Source: Flavobacterium ranwuense (GTDB lineage: Bacteria; Bacteroidota; Bacteroidia; Flavobacteriales; Flavobacteriaceae). From it: 64,000 bases of DNA. Where the stretch lies: assembly GCF_004349315.1 (NCBI RefSeq), contig NZ_SMLH01000004.1, positions 186,001 to 250,000 on the forward strand. Direction: 5' to 3'. The translations under genes were made by a program, and so were the position numbers. Below, piece after piece: positions 34,394 through 44,060 of this stretch. Every line of letters starts with the position of its first letter. Position 1 is the first letter of the stretch. The notes beneath the pieces are model-generated. The model ran no database searches. It had not been told where the DNA came from and saw only the letters and a list, made by a program, of their open reading frames with translations.

Positions 34394-35617
34394 CTAAAAA
34401 TAAGTCGAAATCCCAATGTTAAACCCTGCAGTAGTTGCAGGAGGGTTTCCTAAAATATCGGTTTGTTTCTGATAGCGATAATTTAGTCTAAAAACAGTCT
34501 GTGTGGTTGGACGGAAACTTACCGCGGGCATGATGCTCCAGATATCGTATCCGATATTTTCACCCGTTTCATTAAAAGTTCCGACGTTCCAATCCACATA
34601 TTCCAATCGACAAGCTATGTTTAATACTGCGTTTTCCCATCCTAAAATGTTTTTTTTAAGAACTGGTTGAACGATATCCATAAAGCCACCAAACTGTTTC
34701 TTTCCAAATTGTTGTCCATAGGTGCTCGGAACATCTACTTTAATCCACGCCCATTCACCCGTTATAAATGTTTTTACTTTTGGCAAAGTAGTGTTGAAGT
34801 CTATTGCAAAAACATCAACACGTCTTTTTTCGTCTATAATTACCCCATCATCTTTATACTTATTGTAAACCCCTCCCATATAGGATAGTCCTAACTCCCC
34901 AATTTTACTGTTTCGAATAGCAATTTTACCAGTAAATAAGGGTGTTCCGCTATTTATTTCTTCAAAACGTTCTGGATTGTTTTTGGCAGCTGGCAGAAAA
35001 GTTTTGTTCTCTGTATTTTCAATTATCGAATTATCGAAACTTCCTGAGAAATAAGCTTCATATCCAATCATCCAATTGTTCGAGTATTTTTTTCCAAAAA
35101 GCCCAGCCCCAGCATTGCTAAAAGTGCTCGGTAACATTTGTGTTGCTGAAATGGGTCTATCGGTAAATTCCCATTTTGGACCATCGTGATTCTGATTGAA
35201 AGCCCCAATAGGGTTCATGATTATTCCTCCTCTAAAATTAACCAAGGGATGAAATTCCACATCGACAGAGGCGAACTCTATGGCGATTTCTTTTCCGCCA
35301 TCTTCAAATTCGATTTCGCTTAAAAATTTCACACGTTTGCTGATTGCCGATGACATAAATATGGTTAATCGTCTGGCCTGAAGTTGATGTCCTTCGGAAA
35401 CGCCATCGGTGGAAAGGCGTTGCCAATTGGCTTCTAGATAACCTCCAACGGCTATGGGTGTTTTTCCAATATTTAAAAAAGGACGATTGTAAACAGCATC
35501 CATATTCAACGCCTGTTTTGTACTATCTTTTTGGGTTCTTTTTAGTAAACTGGAGTCTATTTGTGCATAGAAATTTAAGGAAAATAAAAATGTTATATAG
35601 AGGAATTTTAATCTCAT
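34394..35617 (-). CDS. Outer-membrane porin-like protein
   Basis: A 407-residue protein with a signal peptide (MRLKFLYITFLFSLNFYAQ) and a beta-barrel pattern of alternating strands, ending in an aromatic residue (NIGISTYF), as in outer-membrane proteins. The N-terminal barrel part (VGGYLEANWQRLSTDG, then ARRLTIFMSSAISKRVKFLS) resembles phosphate-selective porin O/P-type proteins. The start overlaps the Rieske stop by 4 bases, so it is the last gene of a cytochrome-Rieske-porin operon. It may bring in the substrate of that redox pair; the substrate is unknown. Confidence 0.7.
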   Translation of the reverse strand: MRLKFLYITFLFSLNFYAQIDSSLLKRTQKDSTKQALNMDAVYNRPFLNIGKTPIAVGGYLEANWQRLSTDGVSEGHQLQARRLTIFMSSAISKRVKFLSEIEFEDGGKEIAIEFASVDVEFHPLVNFRGGIIMNPIGAFNQNHDGPKWEFTDRPISATQMLPSTFSNAGAGLFGKKYSNNWMIGYEAYFSGSFDNSIIENTENKTFLPAAKNNPERFEEINSGTPLFTGKIAIRNSKIGELGLSYMGGVYNKYKDDGVIIDEKRRVDVFAIDFNTTLPKVKTFITGEWAWIKVDVPSTYGQQFGKKQFGGFMDIVQPVLKKNILGWENAVLNIACRLEYVDWNVGTFNETGENIGYDIWSIMPAVSFRPTTQTVFRLNYRYQKQTDILGNPPATTAGFNIGISTYF

Positions 35618-36054
35618 TTTAATGATATTTTAAGGGTATTGTTATCTATTTTAATTGGAAAATTTCGTAAATTTCTGTCTGCTGGGCCGTTTTCTACACT
35701 TCCTTTGTTGCTAAATTCACTTCCATGTGCTGAGCATTGTAATTTGTCTCCAAAAACCTGTAATTCGGTTCCTTGATGTGTACATTGCATTAATAAGGCG
35801 CTATAATTATTGACACCAAATCGATAGACACAAATAGGATATTTCAGTTTCTCGTTTTGTATGATTATGTATTTTTTATATTTGATTGTTCCATTGTCTT
35901 TGATTTCAAAATCAGTTAATGGAACTAAAATATCAGAACCGTCTATGTCTTTTGCCAAAACTTGGGAAGAACTGCAGCTTTGCAGCAAAGAAGCACCTGC
36001 CAATCCTGCTAAACAACTAAAACCGCATGTTTTTAGAAACTCTTTTCTATTCAT
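35614..36054 (-). CDS. Rieske [2Fe-2S] lipoprotein
   Basis: A 146-residue protein with both cluster-binding boxes: CTHQGTEL (C-x-H) and CSAHGSEF (C-x2-H) about 18 residues later. The N-terminus is a signal sequence with a lipobox-like end (SLLQSC), so the protein is probably a periplasm-facing lipoprotein. It would pass electrons to or from the di-heme cytochrome encoded 2 bp upstream. The partner porin overlaps its stop. A free-standing Rieske ferredoxin with a di-heme oxidoreductase points to a periplasmic oxidation of an unknown compound or metal. Confidence 0.85.
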   Translation of the reverse strand: MNRKEFLKTCGFSCLAGLAGASLLQSCSSSQVLAKDIDGSDILVPLTDFEIKDNGTIKYKKYIIIQNEKLKYPICVYRFGVNNYSALLMQCTHQGTELQVFGDKLQCSAHGSEFSNKGSVENGPADRNLRNFPIKIDNNTLKISLK

Positions 36055-36056
36055 AA

Positions 36057-37256
36057 TTACATTGATTTTATAAATTTGAGTAATGCCTCTTTGTCTGACT
36101 GTGAAAGATTCTGATAGTTAGTTTTACTATTGTTTGCTTCGCCGCCATGCATTAAAATAGCTTCTTCAATACTTTTGGCTCTTCCGTCATGCATTAGAAA
36201 ATAGTTTCCTCCTTGGGAGTATTCGGAGAGGCCTATACCCCATAATGGCGGTGTTCTCCATTCATGTGTTTTTGCACTTCCTTCGGTATAGCCATCATCC
36301 AATCCGCTTCCCATGTCGTGTAGTAATAAATCAGTATAAGGAGCAAATGTTTTATTCGAAAGGGCTTTAATAGGTGAGTAGCCTGTCTTTAATTCAGATT
36401 TATGACAGCCTGCACAATTAATTTGATTGAAAATAGTTGCGCCTTTATTAACAGTTGCATCACCTTGATTGCGTTGAATAGGGGCTTTTAGTGTTTGTAA
36501 ATAAAAAGCAACATCGTTTACGGTACCTGTAGCAATTTCAGGATCGATTTCCAGATGTGTATAGGTATCAATAGGTCTGAATACGGATGTTATTCCCATA
36601 TCTTGATTGTATGCGTTTGCCGTTTGATGTAATAAACTATGAGCTCCTGCTTTTTTACCAAAGCGACCAATATATTTTCCGTTTTGAGAAACAGCATTTG
36701 ATGTTGGGATTACAAAATCAGGAATGTCTATCCAGTTTGGAACACCGGATATTCCATCGCCATCACTGTCAGTAGGATCTGCCATCGCTAAGATAGCTGC
36801 ATCTGTAACAGATTCTAAAAATCCTAGACCTGTATTTGCAGGTGGTGTAAATTTGGCAAAAGTAGCTCCAGATGGGATTTGTTCGGGTAAAAAACCAGGT
36901 AATGATCGATTTTGTAATTGTGGACCACCTAGGTTTAAGAATAAGTTTCCTGTTTCATCAATTTGTCCAAAACGGGTAAGTGTGGTAGAGGGGTGTCCTT
37001 TACCATCGCCAGCATGACAGCTGATACAGCTTGACGCAACAAAGGTAGGGCCAAGTCCTGTTTCGCGGGTAAAAACCTCATTGAACGCCGCATCACCTTT
37101 TAAGAAACGTGCTAACTCTTCATGAGAGAGTCCTTCTACGGTTCCATCTAAAACTTCATCATCAGCAGGAATTTCAGTATAGTTTTCATCACATGATGTA
37201 AATAACAGGAGCAAGAGTATCGGTATAACTCTAAAGAACAAGTGTGCGGTTTTCAT
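36057..37256 (-). CDS. Di-heme c-type cytochrome (DHOR/thiol oxidoreductase-like)
   Basis: A 399-residue lipoprotein (lipobox LLFTSC, Cys at 22). It carries two heme c sites, CISCH at residues 77-81 and CAGCH near 280. Conserved DUF1111 features include EWRTPPLWGIGLSEY and LMHDGRAKSIEEAILMHGGE near the C-terminus, the latter like the MauG/DHOR active-site region. The family oxidises thiols or other periplasmic substrates, and members often sit next to imelysin genes, which occur 15 kb away in this window. It heads the operon with the Rieske and porin genes; a palindrome at 37272 lies just upstream. Confidence 0.85.
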   Translation of the reverse strand: MKTAHLFFRVIPILLLLLFTSCDENYTEIPADDEVLDGTVEGLSHEELARFLKGDAAFNEVFTRETGLGPTFVASSCISCHAGDGKGHPSTTLTRFGQIDETGNLFLNLGGPQLQNRSLPGFLPEQIPSGATFAKFTPPANTGLGFLESVTDAAILAMADPTDSDGDGISGVPNWIDIPDFVIPTSNAVSQNGKYIGRFGKKAGAHSLLHQTANAYNQDMGITSVFRPIDTYTHLEIDPEIATGTVNDVAFYLQTLKAPIQRNQGDATVNKGATIFNQINCAGCHKSELKTGYSPIKALSNKTFAPYTDLLLHDMGSGLDDGYTEGSAKTHEWRTPPLWGIGLSEYSQGGNYFLMHDGRAKSIEEAILMHGGEANNSKTNYQNLSQSDKEALLKFIKSM

Positions 37257-37271
37257 TTGTGTAAATTAAAA

Positions 37272-37287
37272 TTTAGACAAATCTAAA
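37272..37287. promoter_or_regulatory. Operator-like palindrome between divergent operons
   Basis: TTTAGA-CAAA-TCTAAA, a perfect 6-bp inverted repeat, lies 16 bases upstream of the cytochrome start (minus strand) and 33 bases upstream of the DUF6660 start (plus strand). The outline resembles DtxR/IdeR-type iron boxes (TTAGG...CCTAA), which would fit an iron- or metal-linked operon. The regulator is not in the window. Confidence 0.45.
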
Positions 37288-37319
37288 TAAATATTTTAAC
37301 ATGTCAAAATAAATTAAAA

Positions 37320-37694
37320 ATGAATCGGTATAAAAATCATCTAAATTTTATTCTTACTTTTACATCTGTGAAATGGATGAACCTCATACTATCAATTTAT
37401 CTAATAGCACTTTCGTTTTTGCCTTGTGCTGATTTGGAAGTAAATAGTCTGGCACATACATCAAAAGAACTTTCCTCCGATAACGAAAACCATTCCCACA
37501 ATAAAGAAAAAGATTTATGTTCTCCTTTTTGCATTTGCAATTGTTGTGGTGCACAGATATCCAGTTATTTTCCAACCATCACTTTTGATTTTCTTACAGT
37601 TTCGGCAATTATCAAATTACCATTACCAACTTACAAATCAATTCTTTCTGCCAATTTCTACGGAAGTATCTGGCAACCGCCTCAAATAGTATAA
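37320..37694 (+). CDS. DUF6660-like Cys-rich membrane-anchored protein
   Basis: A 124-residue protein with an N-terminal hydrophobic segment (about residues 20-37) and a His/Cys patch: NENHSHNKEKD, then CSPFCICNCCGAQ near residues 60-75. Such small proteins are common upstream of CusA/CzcA genes in Bacteroidota (DUF6660, from memory) and could bind metal at the periplasmic face. It is followed 107 bp later by the RND-TolC gene; that gap has three small hairpins (for example TTGTAGA-CTTT-CTACAA, 37735-37752). It is the first gene of the metal-resistance operon. Confidence 0.6.
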   Translation: MNRYKNHLNFILTFTSVKWMNLILSIYLIALSFLPCADLEVNSLAHTSKELSSDNENHSHNKEKDLCSPFCICNCCGAQISSYFPTITFDFLTVSAIIKLPLPTYKSILSANFYGSIWQPPQIV

Positions 37695-37801
37695 TGAACC
37701 CCGTCCCGACACTTCGGGATTCGGGATGACGAGTTGTAGACTTTCTACAAAAACATACAGACAATCTCTTGTCTATATTCTCATTCATTATACCTTAAAA
37801 A

Positions 37802-40800
37802 ATGTTAGATAAAATAATACAATTCAGTATAAAGAATAAATTCATTATACTATTATTCACCTTGGTTCTTATATCTTGGGGCAGCTATTCTGTTAAAATT
37901 TTACCCCTCGATGCTTTACCCGATGTAACCAATAATCAAGTACAAATCATTACTACGGCACCTACTCTTGCCAGTCAGGAAGTGGAACAATTAATCACGT
38001 ATCCGCTTGAACAAGCTGTAAAAACCATTCCAAAAGTCATCGAGTTACGAAGTATTTCTCGATTTGGATTATCAGTGGTTACTGTCGTATTTAAAGACGA
38101 TGTAGATATTTATTGGGCAAGAGAGCAAATTTTTCAACGCTTAAAACAAGCCGAAGAAAACATACCAAAATATGCAGGTACACCCGAATTAGCACCAATA
38201 TCAACAGGTCTTGGCGAAATATACCAATATGATGTGTATGCCAAAAAAGGATATGAGGATAAATACGATGCGATCAAGTTAAGAACCATTCAGGACTGGA
38301 TAATTATTCCGCAATTACAAGGAATTGAAGGAGTTGCCGAAGTAAGTACTTGGGGTGGTAAACTTAAACAATACGAAATTGCAGTAAACCCAAACACGCT
38401 TAACAGTTTAGGTGTAACGATTACTGAAATTTTTGAGGCATTAGAAAAAAACAATCAAAATACAGGTGGTGCATACATTGAAAAAGACCAATATGCTTAT
38501 TTTATTCGAGGTGTTGGTATGGCAACGGGTATCAAGGATTTAGAAAATGTGGTGGTCAAAAACAGAAATGGTTCGCCTGTTCTTATTCGAGATGTCGCGT
38601 CCGTAAACGAAGGAATATCATTACGATATGGCGCTTCAACCAAAGACGGAAAAGGAGAAATTGTTTGTGGATTGGCTTTAATGCTAAAAGGCGAAAACTC
38701 TAGTGCTGTGGTGGAAAGGATTAAAGAAAAAATGATCCAAATCAACAAAACTCTACCAGAAGGAGTGGTTGCCGAAGCTTTTATCGACAGAGGGAAATTA
38801 GTAGATAATGCTATTGGTACAGTTACCAAAAATCTGCTTGAAGGAGCACTTATTGTAATTTTTGTGCTGATATTATTTCTGGGAAACCTTCGTGCAGGAT
38901 TAATTGTAGCATCGGTTATTCCGTTAGCAATGCTTTTTGCGGTTATTCTGATGAATTATTTTGGCGTTAGCGGTAACTTAATGAGTTTAGGAGCAATCGA
39001 TTTTGGAATTATTGTCGATGGTGCAGTAATTATTGTCGAAGCTACGATGCACCATTTACAGAAACTTAAAAGGGAAAAGGATTTAACCCAAGCTGAAATG
39101 GATACTGAAGTATATAAATCAGCTTCAAAAATTCGTAACAGTGCCGCTTTTGGAGAAATTATTATCTTAATTGTGTATTTACCAATATTAGCATTAGTCG
39201 GTACAGAAGGAAAAATGTTCAAACCAATGGCAATGACCGTTGGCTTTGCCGTTATTGGAGCGTTTATATTGTCATTAACGTATGTTCCTATGATGAGCGC
39301 AATGTTCCTATCAAAAAACACCGAACACAAACCTAATTTTAGTGATAAAATGATGGGATGGTTCGAAAGAATTTATGCGCCATTTTTAGATACAGCTTTA
39401 CGATTAAAAAGAGTGGTTTTAGGACTTGCCGTTGGACTTTTTGTTTTGGCAGTTGTAGTGTTCCAAAATATGGGAGGCGAATTTATTCCAACTATCGAAG
39501 AAGGTGATTTAGCGATCAATGCTACCATTATGACAGGAAGCTCATTGACACAAATGGTAAAAACAACCACCGAATATGAAAAAATCTTAAAAGCAAAATT
39601 CCCGGAAATAAAAACCATAGTTTCAAAAATTGGTAGTGGGGAAATCCCGACTGACCCAATGCCAATAGAAAGTGGCGATTTGATTATTGTGCTTAAAGAC
39701 AAAAGTGAATGGACTGGTGATTATGAAAATTGGGAAGATTTGGCGAATGCAATGAAAGAGGAAATGGAAGCCATTCCTGGTGCAAATATTGAAATATCCC
39801 AACCCATTCAAATGCGTTTTAATGAATTGATGACGGGAAGCCGAAGTGATATTGCGATTAAAATTTTTGGAGATGACTTGGAAGTTTTAGATACAAAAGC
39901 GACTGAACTTATTTCGAAAGTAAACAACATAGAAGGCATTGGCGATTTGAAAGCCGATAAAGTAACAGGTTTACCACAAATAACAGTTAAATATGATTAC
40001 AATAAAATTGCTTTGTATGGTTTGAATATTGCAGATATCAATCAAATTATTCGTTCCTCCTTTGCAGGTGAAAGTGCTGGTAAAATCTACGAAGAAAGCA
40101 AACGTTTTGATGTGGTAGTTCGAATGAACAAAGACAACCGAAGCGATATTACCGATGTTAGCAATTTATTTATTCCGTTACCAAACGGACAACAAGTACC
40201 ACTTTCACAAGTAGCATCCATTGCTTACGAACAAGGTCCGGTACAAGTTAGTCGTGAAGATGGAAAACGAAGAATTACCGTGGGTTTAAATGTTCGGGGT
40301 CGTGATATAAAAAGTGTTGTTGAGGAGATTCAACAAAAATTAGATAAAGATTTTAAACTTCCAGCAGGATATTATATTACGTATGGTGGGCAGTTTGAAA
40401 ATCTGGTAGAAGCTACAAAAAGACTTTCAATTGCTTTACCCGTTGCCTTAGGTTTAATTATGGTGTTATTGTTTTTTACATTCAATAGCATCAAACAAGC
40501 AGCATTAATTTTTACTGCCATTCCGTTATCTGCCATTGGAGGTGTTTTTGCCTTGTGGTTACGAGGAATGCCATTTAGTATTTCGGCTGGAATTGGATTT
40601 ATTGCTTTGTTTGGAATTGCGGTGTTAAACGGAATTGTATTGATTTCTTATTTCAACCAACTCAAAACAGAAGGAATTACAGATCCATTACAACGGGTAT
40701 TAATTGGTACAAAAACCAGACTTAGACCAGTATTAATGACTGCTGCAGTAGCCTCTTTAGGATTTTTACCTATGGCTTTATCAACCAGTGGCGGTGCTGA

Positions 40801-42121
40801 AGTACAAAAACCATTAGCAACCGTAGTTATTGGCGGCTTATTCTCGGCAACATTACTAACATTAATCGTTTTACCAATTTTATACTTACTCTTTGAAAAA
40901 GGAATTAAAAGAAGAAAAAAAATGTCAAATCCAATTGTAACAGTAATCGTTTTATTAATTAGCACTGTTTCTTTTGCTCAAAACAGTCAAACGATTACAT
41001 TAGAAAAAGCGATCGAAATGGCTAAATCAAATAACATCGATTTAAAAATTGCCGACAAAGAAATAGAAAAACAAACGGTTCTCAAGAAAACAGCTTTTCA
41101 AGTTGATCCATTGCAGGTCCAATACCAAGGCGGACAGTTTAATAGCGTTGCTTATGACCATAATGTTTCTGTTCAACAGTATTTCCCAATTGGAAAAATA
41201 ACAAAAGCCAATCGACAATTACAGGAAGAGTTAATAAAACTGGCTGAAAAACGAAAAGCATTATCGGAATATGAAATTGAAAAAGCAGTTTCGTTAGCGT
41301 ACTATCAATATTTGTATGGGGGTTCTGTTCAAAAATTAAATAATGAGTTGAACGATATTTACAGCAAATTCCTCAAAAATGCAGAACTGCGTTTTAATAC
41401 CGGAGAAAGTGGCAATATTGAAGTAATTAGTGCCAAAGCCAAAGTAAAAGAAATTGAAACCCAAAAAGCACAATTAGAATACGATTTGATGGTGTATCAA
41501 AAGCAATTACAGTATTTTATTCAGACAGATAACAATATTGTACCTGATACAACTACTCCTTTGCAGTATACAAATCTAACTGATTTGAATACCTCGAAAG
41601 TAGAAGGTTTGGTAAACGATTATTACCTGCAACAAATTTCTGTATATCAAAAAGAAGCCAATACCTTCAAGGCAATGCGAACACCAAAGGTGGGATTAGG
41701 ATATTTTGCACAAACCATTGATACAAAATCGTTGTTTCAGGGGTTTACAGCTGGCTTGCAAATTCCGTTGTTTGGTGGCGTAAATACGGCTCGTGCAAAA
41801 GCCTCGGAGATAAGTATTTCACAATCGCAATTAGAATTAGACAAAAGCAAATTGACTTTGAAATTACAAATGCAAGAATTACAAAATGAGTTCGAAAAGC
41901 AGAAAAAAGGTTTGGTTTATTATCAAAATGAAGGTTTGCAATATGCGGATCAAATCATCATAACGGCTCAAAAAAGTTATGCCAACGGCGATATGAGCTA
42001 CTGGTCCTATATCAGTTTTCTAAATCAGGCAATCGATATTAAAAAGCAAAATGCAGAAGCGATAAACGCCTACAACCAAAGTGCGATTCAATTGCAATTT
42101 CCATCATTCCCTAATAATTAA
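37802..42121 (+). CDS. Heavy-metal RND efflux pump fused to TolC-type outer-membrane channel
   Basis: A 1439-residue fusion. Residues 1 to about 1035 are a CusA/CzcA-type RND pump: typical opening MLDKIIQFSIKNKFIILLF, periplasmic repeats, and a membrane-embedded acidic motif (GAIDFGIIVDGAVIIVEA near 400). Residues from 1041 are a TolC-type outer-membrane factor. At the joint there is a complete signal peptide with its own Met (ATG at 40922, SNPIVTVIVLLISTVSFAQ), so the channel could be released by signal peptidase or translated separately. Fusions of this size are known in Bacteroidota. It exports divalent cations (Zn, Co, Cd, Ni or Cu) with the next gene's adaptor, 12 bp downstream. Confidence 0.9.
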   Translation: MLDKIIQFSIKNKFIILLFTLVLISWGSYSVKILPLDALPDVTNNQVQIITTAPTLASQEVEQLITYPLEQAVKTIPKVIELRSISRFGLSVVTVVFKDDVDIYWAREQIFQRLKQAEENIPKYAGTPELAPISTGLGEIYQYDVYAKKGYEDKYDAIKLRTIQDWIIIPQLQGIEGVAEVSTWGGKLKQYEIAVNPNTLNSLGVTITEIFEALEKNNQNTGGAYIEKDQYAYFIRGVGMATGIKDLENVVVKNRNGSPVLIRDVASVNEGISLRYGASTKDGKGEIVCGLALMLKGENSSAVVERIKEKMIQINKTLPEGVVAEAFIDRGKLVDNAIGTVTKNLLEGALIVIFVLILFLGNLRAGLIVASVIPLAMLFAVILMNYFGVSGNLMSLGAIDFGIIVDGAVIIVEATMHHLQKLKREKDLTQAEMDTEVYKSASKIRNSAAFGEIIILIVYLPILALVGTEGKMFKPMAMTVGFAVIGAFILSLTYVPMMSAMFLSKNTEHKPNFSDKMMGWFERIYAPFLDTALRLKRVVLGLAVGLFVLAVVVFQNMGGEFIPTIEEGDLAINATIMTGSSLTQMVKTTTEYEKILKAKFPEIKTIVSKIGSGEIPTDPMPIESGDLIIVLKDKSEWTGDYENWEDLANAMKEEMEAIPGANIEISQPIQMRFNELMTGSRSDIAIKIFGDDLEVLDTKATELISKVNNIEGIGDLKADKVTGLPQITVKYDYNKIALYGLNIADINQIIRSSFAGESAGKIYEESKRFDVVVRMNKDNRSDITDVSNLFIPLPNGQQVPLSQVASIAYEQGPVQVSREDGKRRITVGLNVRGRDIKSVVEEIQQKLDKDFKLPAGYYITYGGQFENLVEATKRLSIALPVALGLIMVLLFFTFNSIKQAALIFTAIPLSAIGGVFALWLRGMPFSISAGIGFIALFGIAVLNGIVLISYFNQLKTEGITDPLQRVLIGTKTRLRPVLMTAAVASLGFLPMALSTSGGAEVQKPLATVVIGGLFSATLLTLIVLPILYLLFEKGIKRRKKMSNPIVTVIVLLISTVSFAQNSQTITLEKAIEMAKSNNIDLKIADKEIEKQTVLKKTAFQVDPLQVQYQGGQFNSVAYDHNVSVQQYFPIGKITKANRQLQEELIKLAEKRKALSEYEIEKAVSLAYYQYLYGGSVQKLNNELNDIYSKFLKNAELRFNTGESGNIEVISAKAKVKEIETQKAQLEYDLMVYQKQLQYFIQTDNNIVPDTTTPLQYTNLTDLNTSKVEGLVNDYYLQQISVYQKEANTFKAMRTPKVGLGYFAQTIDTKSLFQGFTAGLQIPLFGGVNTARAKASEISISQSQLELDKSKLTLKLQMQELQNEFEKQKKGLVYYQNEGLQYADQIIITAQKSYANGDMSYWSYISFLNQAIDIKKQNAEAINAYNQSAIQLQFPSFPNN

Positions 42122-42133
42122 TTAATCATCAGT

Positions 42134-43402
42134 ATGAAAAATATAATAATAAATACAATTTCAAATATCAAGATTAGAACATCGTTCTTACTTCCTGCTT
42201 TTTGTTTTTTTCTGCTCATTTCTTGTGGCGAAAAGAAAGCAGAGGATGTACACGAAGAGGAAAAATCAGAAAATGAAGTAGCTTTAACCGAAAAACAATT
42301 TAAAACAATCGGTATTGTAACGGGAAGTATAGAAATGAAAAACCTAAATACCATTATTAAGGCAAATGGTTACACTGCTGTTCCACCTCAAAATATGGCA
42401 AATATTTCCACTTTAATTGGTGGTGTTGTCAAAGATATTTATGTGTTAGAAGGTACTTATGTAGCCAAAGGTAAAACTTTAGCAACCATTCAAAACCTTG
42501 AAGTTACAGAAATGCAGGAAGATTATAATTCGGCTATTGCCAATATCGAATACTTACAATTGGAATACAATAGACAAAAAACATTAAGCGATGAAAATGT
42601 AAATCCACGTAAGATAGTTCAGGAAGTAAAATCAAAATTAGCAGTCGAACGAGCCAGAGCACAAGCAGCAAAAAACAAATTACAAGCATTAAACGTAAGT
42701 TTAAATGGAAAAAGTTCTTTGATTCCTATTGTCTCACCGATTAGTGGGTATGTAGGGAAAATAAGCGTGTCCAAAGGAGCTTTTGCCGAAACGGGTGTTA
42801 CACTTTTTGAAGTCGTAGATAATAGCCAAATGCACTTGGATCTGAATGTATATGAAAAAGACTTAGGGACTATTTCAGTAGGTCAGGAAGTCGATTTTGT
42901 ATTAACCAATCAGTCGAATAAATCCATCAAAGGGAAAATATTTGGAATTAATAAATCCTTTTCTAACGAAAGTAAAACGGTGGCGGTTCATGCCAAAATA
43001 AATCCAGGCGATGCCAAAGATTTAATTTCCGGAATGTATGTTTCTGCCAATATCAACATCAACAATCAAACCGTTCAAGCATTGCCAAAGGATGCAATTG
43101 TTAGAAATGGAGATAAATATTTTATTTATATCCAGAAAGACCCACACGAGGAGAAACCAGCAGTAAAAAAAGAAGATCACAAACTCGAAGAAGGAGAAAC
43201 ACAAGCTGAACATAAAGAAGGCGAAACAGAGGAGCAAAACGAAGTGCATTTCAAAGCGATTGAAGTGGTACCGGGAACGACCGATTTAGGCTACACCGAA
43301 ATCAAGTTGGTTGAGGAAATTCCTGCTAACGCAAAGATTGTGATTAAAGGGGCTTTCTATTTATTGGCGGCAATGAAAGGCGGCGGTGAACACGAACATT
43401 AA
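42134..43402 (+). CDS. RND periplasmic adaptor lipoprotein (CusB/CzcB-like)
   Basis: A 422-residue membrane-fusion protein with a lipobox (CFFLLISC, Cys near residue 31). The lipoyl/barrel-sandwich halves are visible (GGVVKDIYVLEGTYVAKGKT near 95-115 and VSPISGYVGKISVSKGAFAE near 200), flanking a helical hairpin (about 125-190). A charged His/Glu-rich insert (about residues 335-375) lies in the membrane-proximal domain and may bind metal. It links the RND pump to the outer-membrane channel. It is the third gene of the operon. Confidence 0.9.
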   Translation: MKNIIINTISNIKIRTSFLLPAFCFFLLISCGEKKAEDVHEEEKSENEVALTEKQFKTIGIVTGSIEMKNLNTIIKANGYTAVPPQNMANISTLIGGVVKDIYVLEGTYVAKGKTLATIQNLEVTEMQEDYNSAIANIEYLQLEYNRQKTLSDENVNPRKIVQEVKSKLAVERARAQAAKNKLQALNVSLNGKSSLIPIVSPISGYVGKISVSKGAFAETGVTLFEVVDNSQMHLDLNVYEKDLGTISVGQEVDFVLTNQSNKSIKGKIFGINKSFSNESKTVAVHAKINPGDAKDLISGMYVSANININNQTVQALPKDAIVRNGDKYFIYIQKDPHEEKPAVKKEDHKLEEGETQAEHKEGETEEQNEVHFKAIEVVPGTTDLGYTEIKLVEEIPANAKIVIKGAFYLLAAMKGGGEHEH

Positions 43403-43426
43403 TAATCAATCTTTATAAATTAAAAT

Positions 43427-44026
43427 ATGAAACTAAAATCAAACATCGATAAATTAGGGACTTTAGGGCTTTTTGTTACAGCCTTATTTTCGCCTTGTTG
43501 TTTTCCGCTATTTGCTTTTGGTGCATCTGCGCTTGGATTAGGAAGTTTTGAGCTTTTTGGTGGATGGACAATTTGGATATTTTCAATAATGGTTTTGGTT
43601 TCCATCGGTGGTTTAATAATTTCGTTTCGTAAGCACCGTAGTTGGTATCCTTTATTTATTGCTATTCCAAGCGCAATATTTATGGCCTATGCTATTTTGA
43701 TTAATAGTAATAATCACCTTATTTATGTGGGTATGTTAGGGATGTTAATTGCAACAGCGGTAAATTATTACAGAAATAAGTTAGACCATAATTGCGAAAC
43801 TTGTATAACATATGAAGGGAAAACCGTTGAATTGAAATCAACTTTAACCTGTCCAAATTGTAAACATAAAAAAGTAGAAATAATGCCAACCGATGCTTGT
43901 CAATTCTTCTATGAATGTGAAAAATGTAAAATGGTACTCAAGCCGTTAGAAGGTGATTGCTGTGTTTATTGTAGTTATGGTTCAGTAAAATGTCCACCAA
44001 TACAATCAGGCGAAAATTGTTGTTAA
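43427..44026 (+). CDS. MerC-like membrane protein with Cys-rich tail
   Basis: A 199-residue protein. The first 125 residues form four membrane segments, the first with SPCCFPLFAFGASALGLG, the vicinal-Cys pattern of MerC mercury transporters. The C-terminal 75 residues are soluble and Cys-rich (NCETC, CPNC, CEKCKMV, GDCCVYCSYGSVKCPP). MerC proteins import mercury or other soft metals. Here the gene lies in an efflux operon, so it may pass metal to the downstream exporter or act in sensing. It is 24 bp behind the adaptor gene. Confidence 0.75.
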   Translation: MKLKSNIDKLGTLGLFVTALFSPCCFPLFAFGASALGLGSFELFGGWTIWIFSIMVLVSIGGLIISFRKHRSWYPLFIAIPSAIFMAYAILINSNNHLIYVGMLGMLIATAVNYYRNKLDHNCETCITYEGKTVELKSTLTCPNCKHKKVEIMPTDACQFFYECEKCKMVLKPLEGDCCVYCSYGSVKCPPIQSGENCC

Positions 44027-44060
44027 TTAATAATCATAAAGTATAATTTAATTTTTAAAA

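Noticed and set aside
39623..40965. Antisense frames of 60-190 residues under the RND pump genes here and at 60037-61743
   Set aside because: They run opposite to clearly conserved pump genes and are explained by codon bias.
42118..42354. 78-residue frame on the minus strand
   Set aside because: It is antisense to the start of the CusB-like lipoprotein gene.
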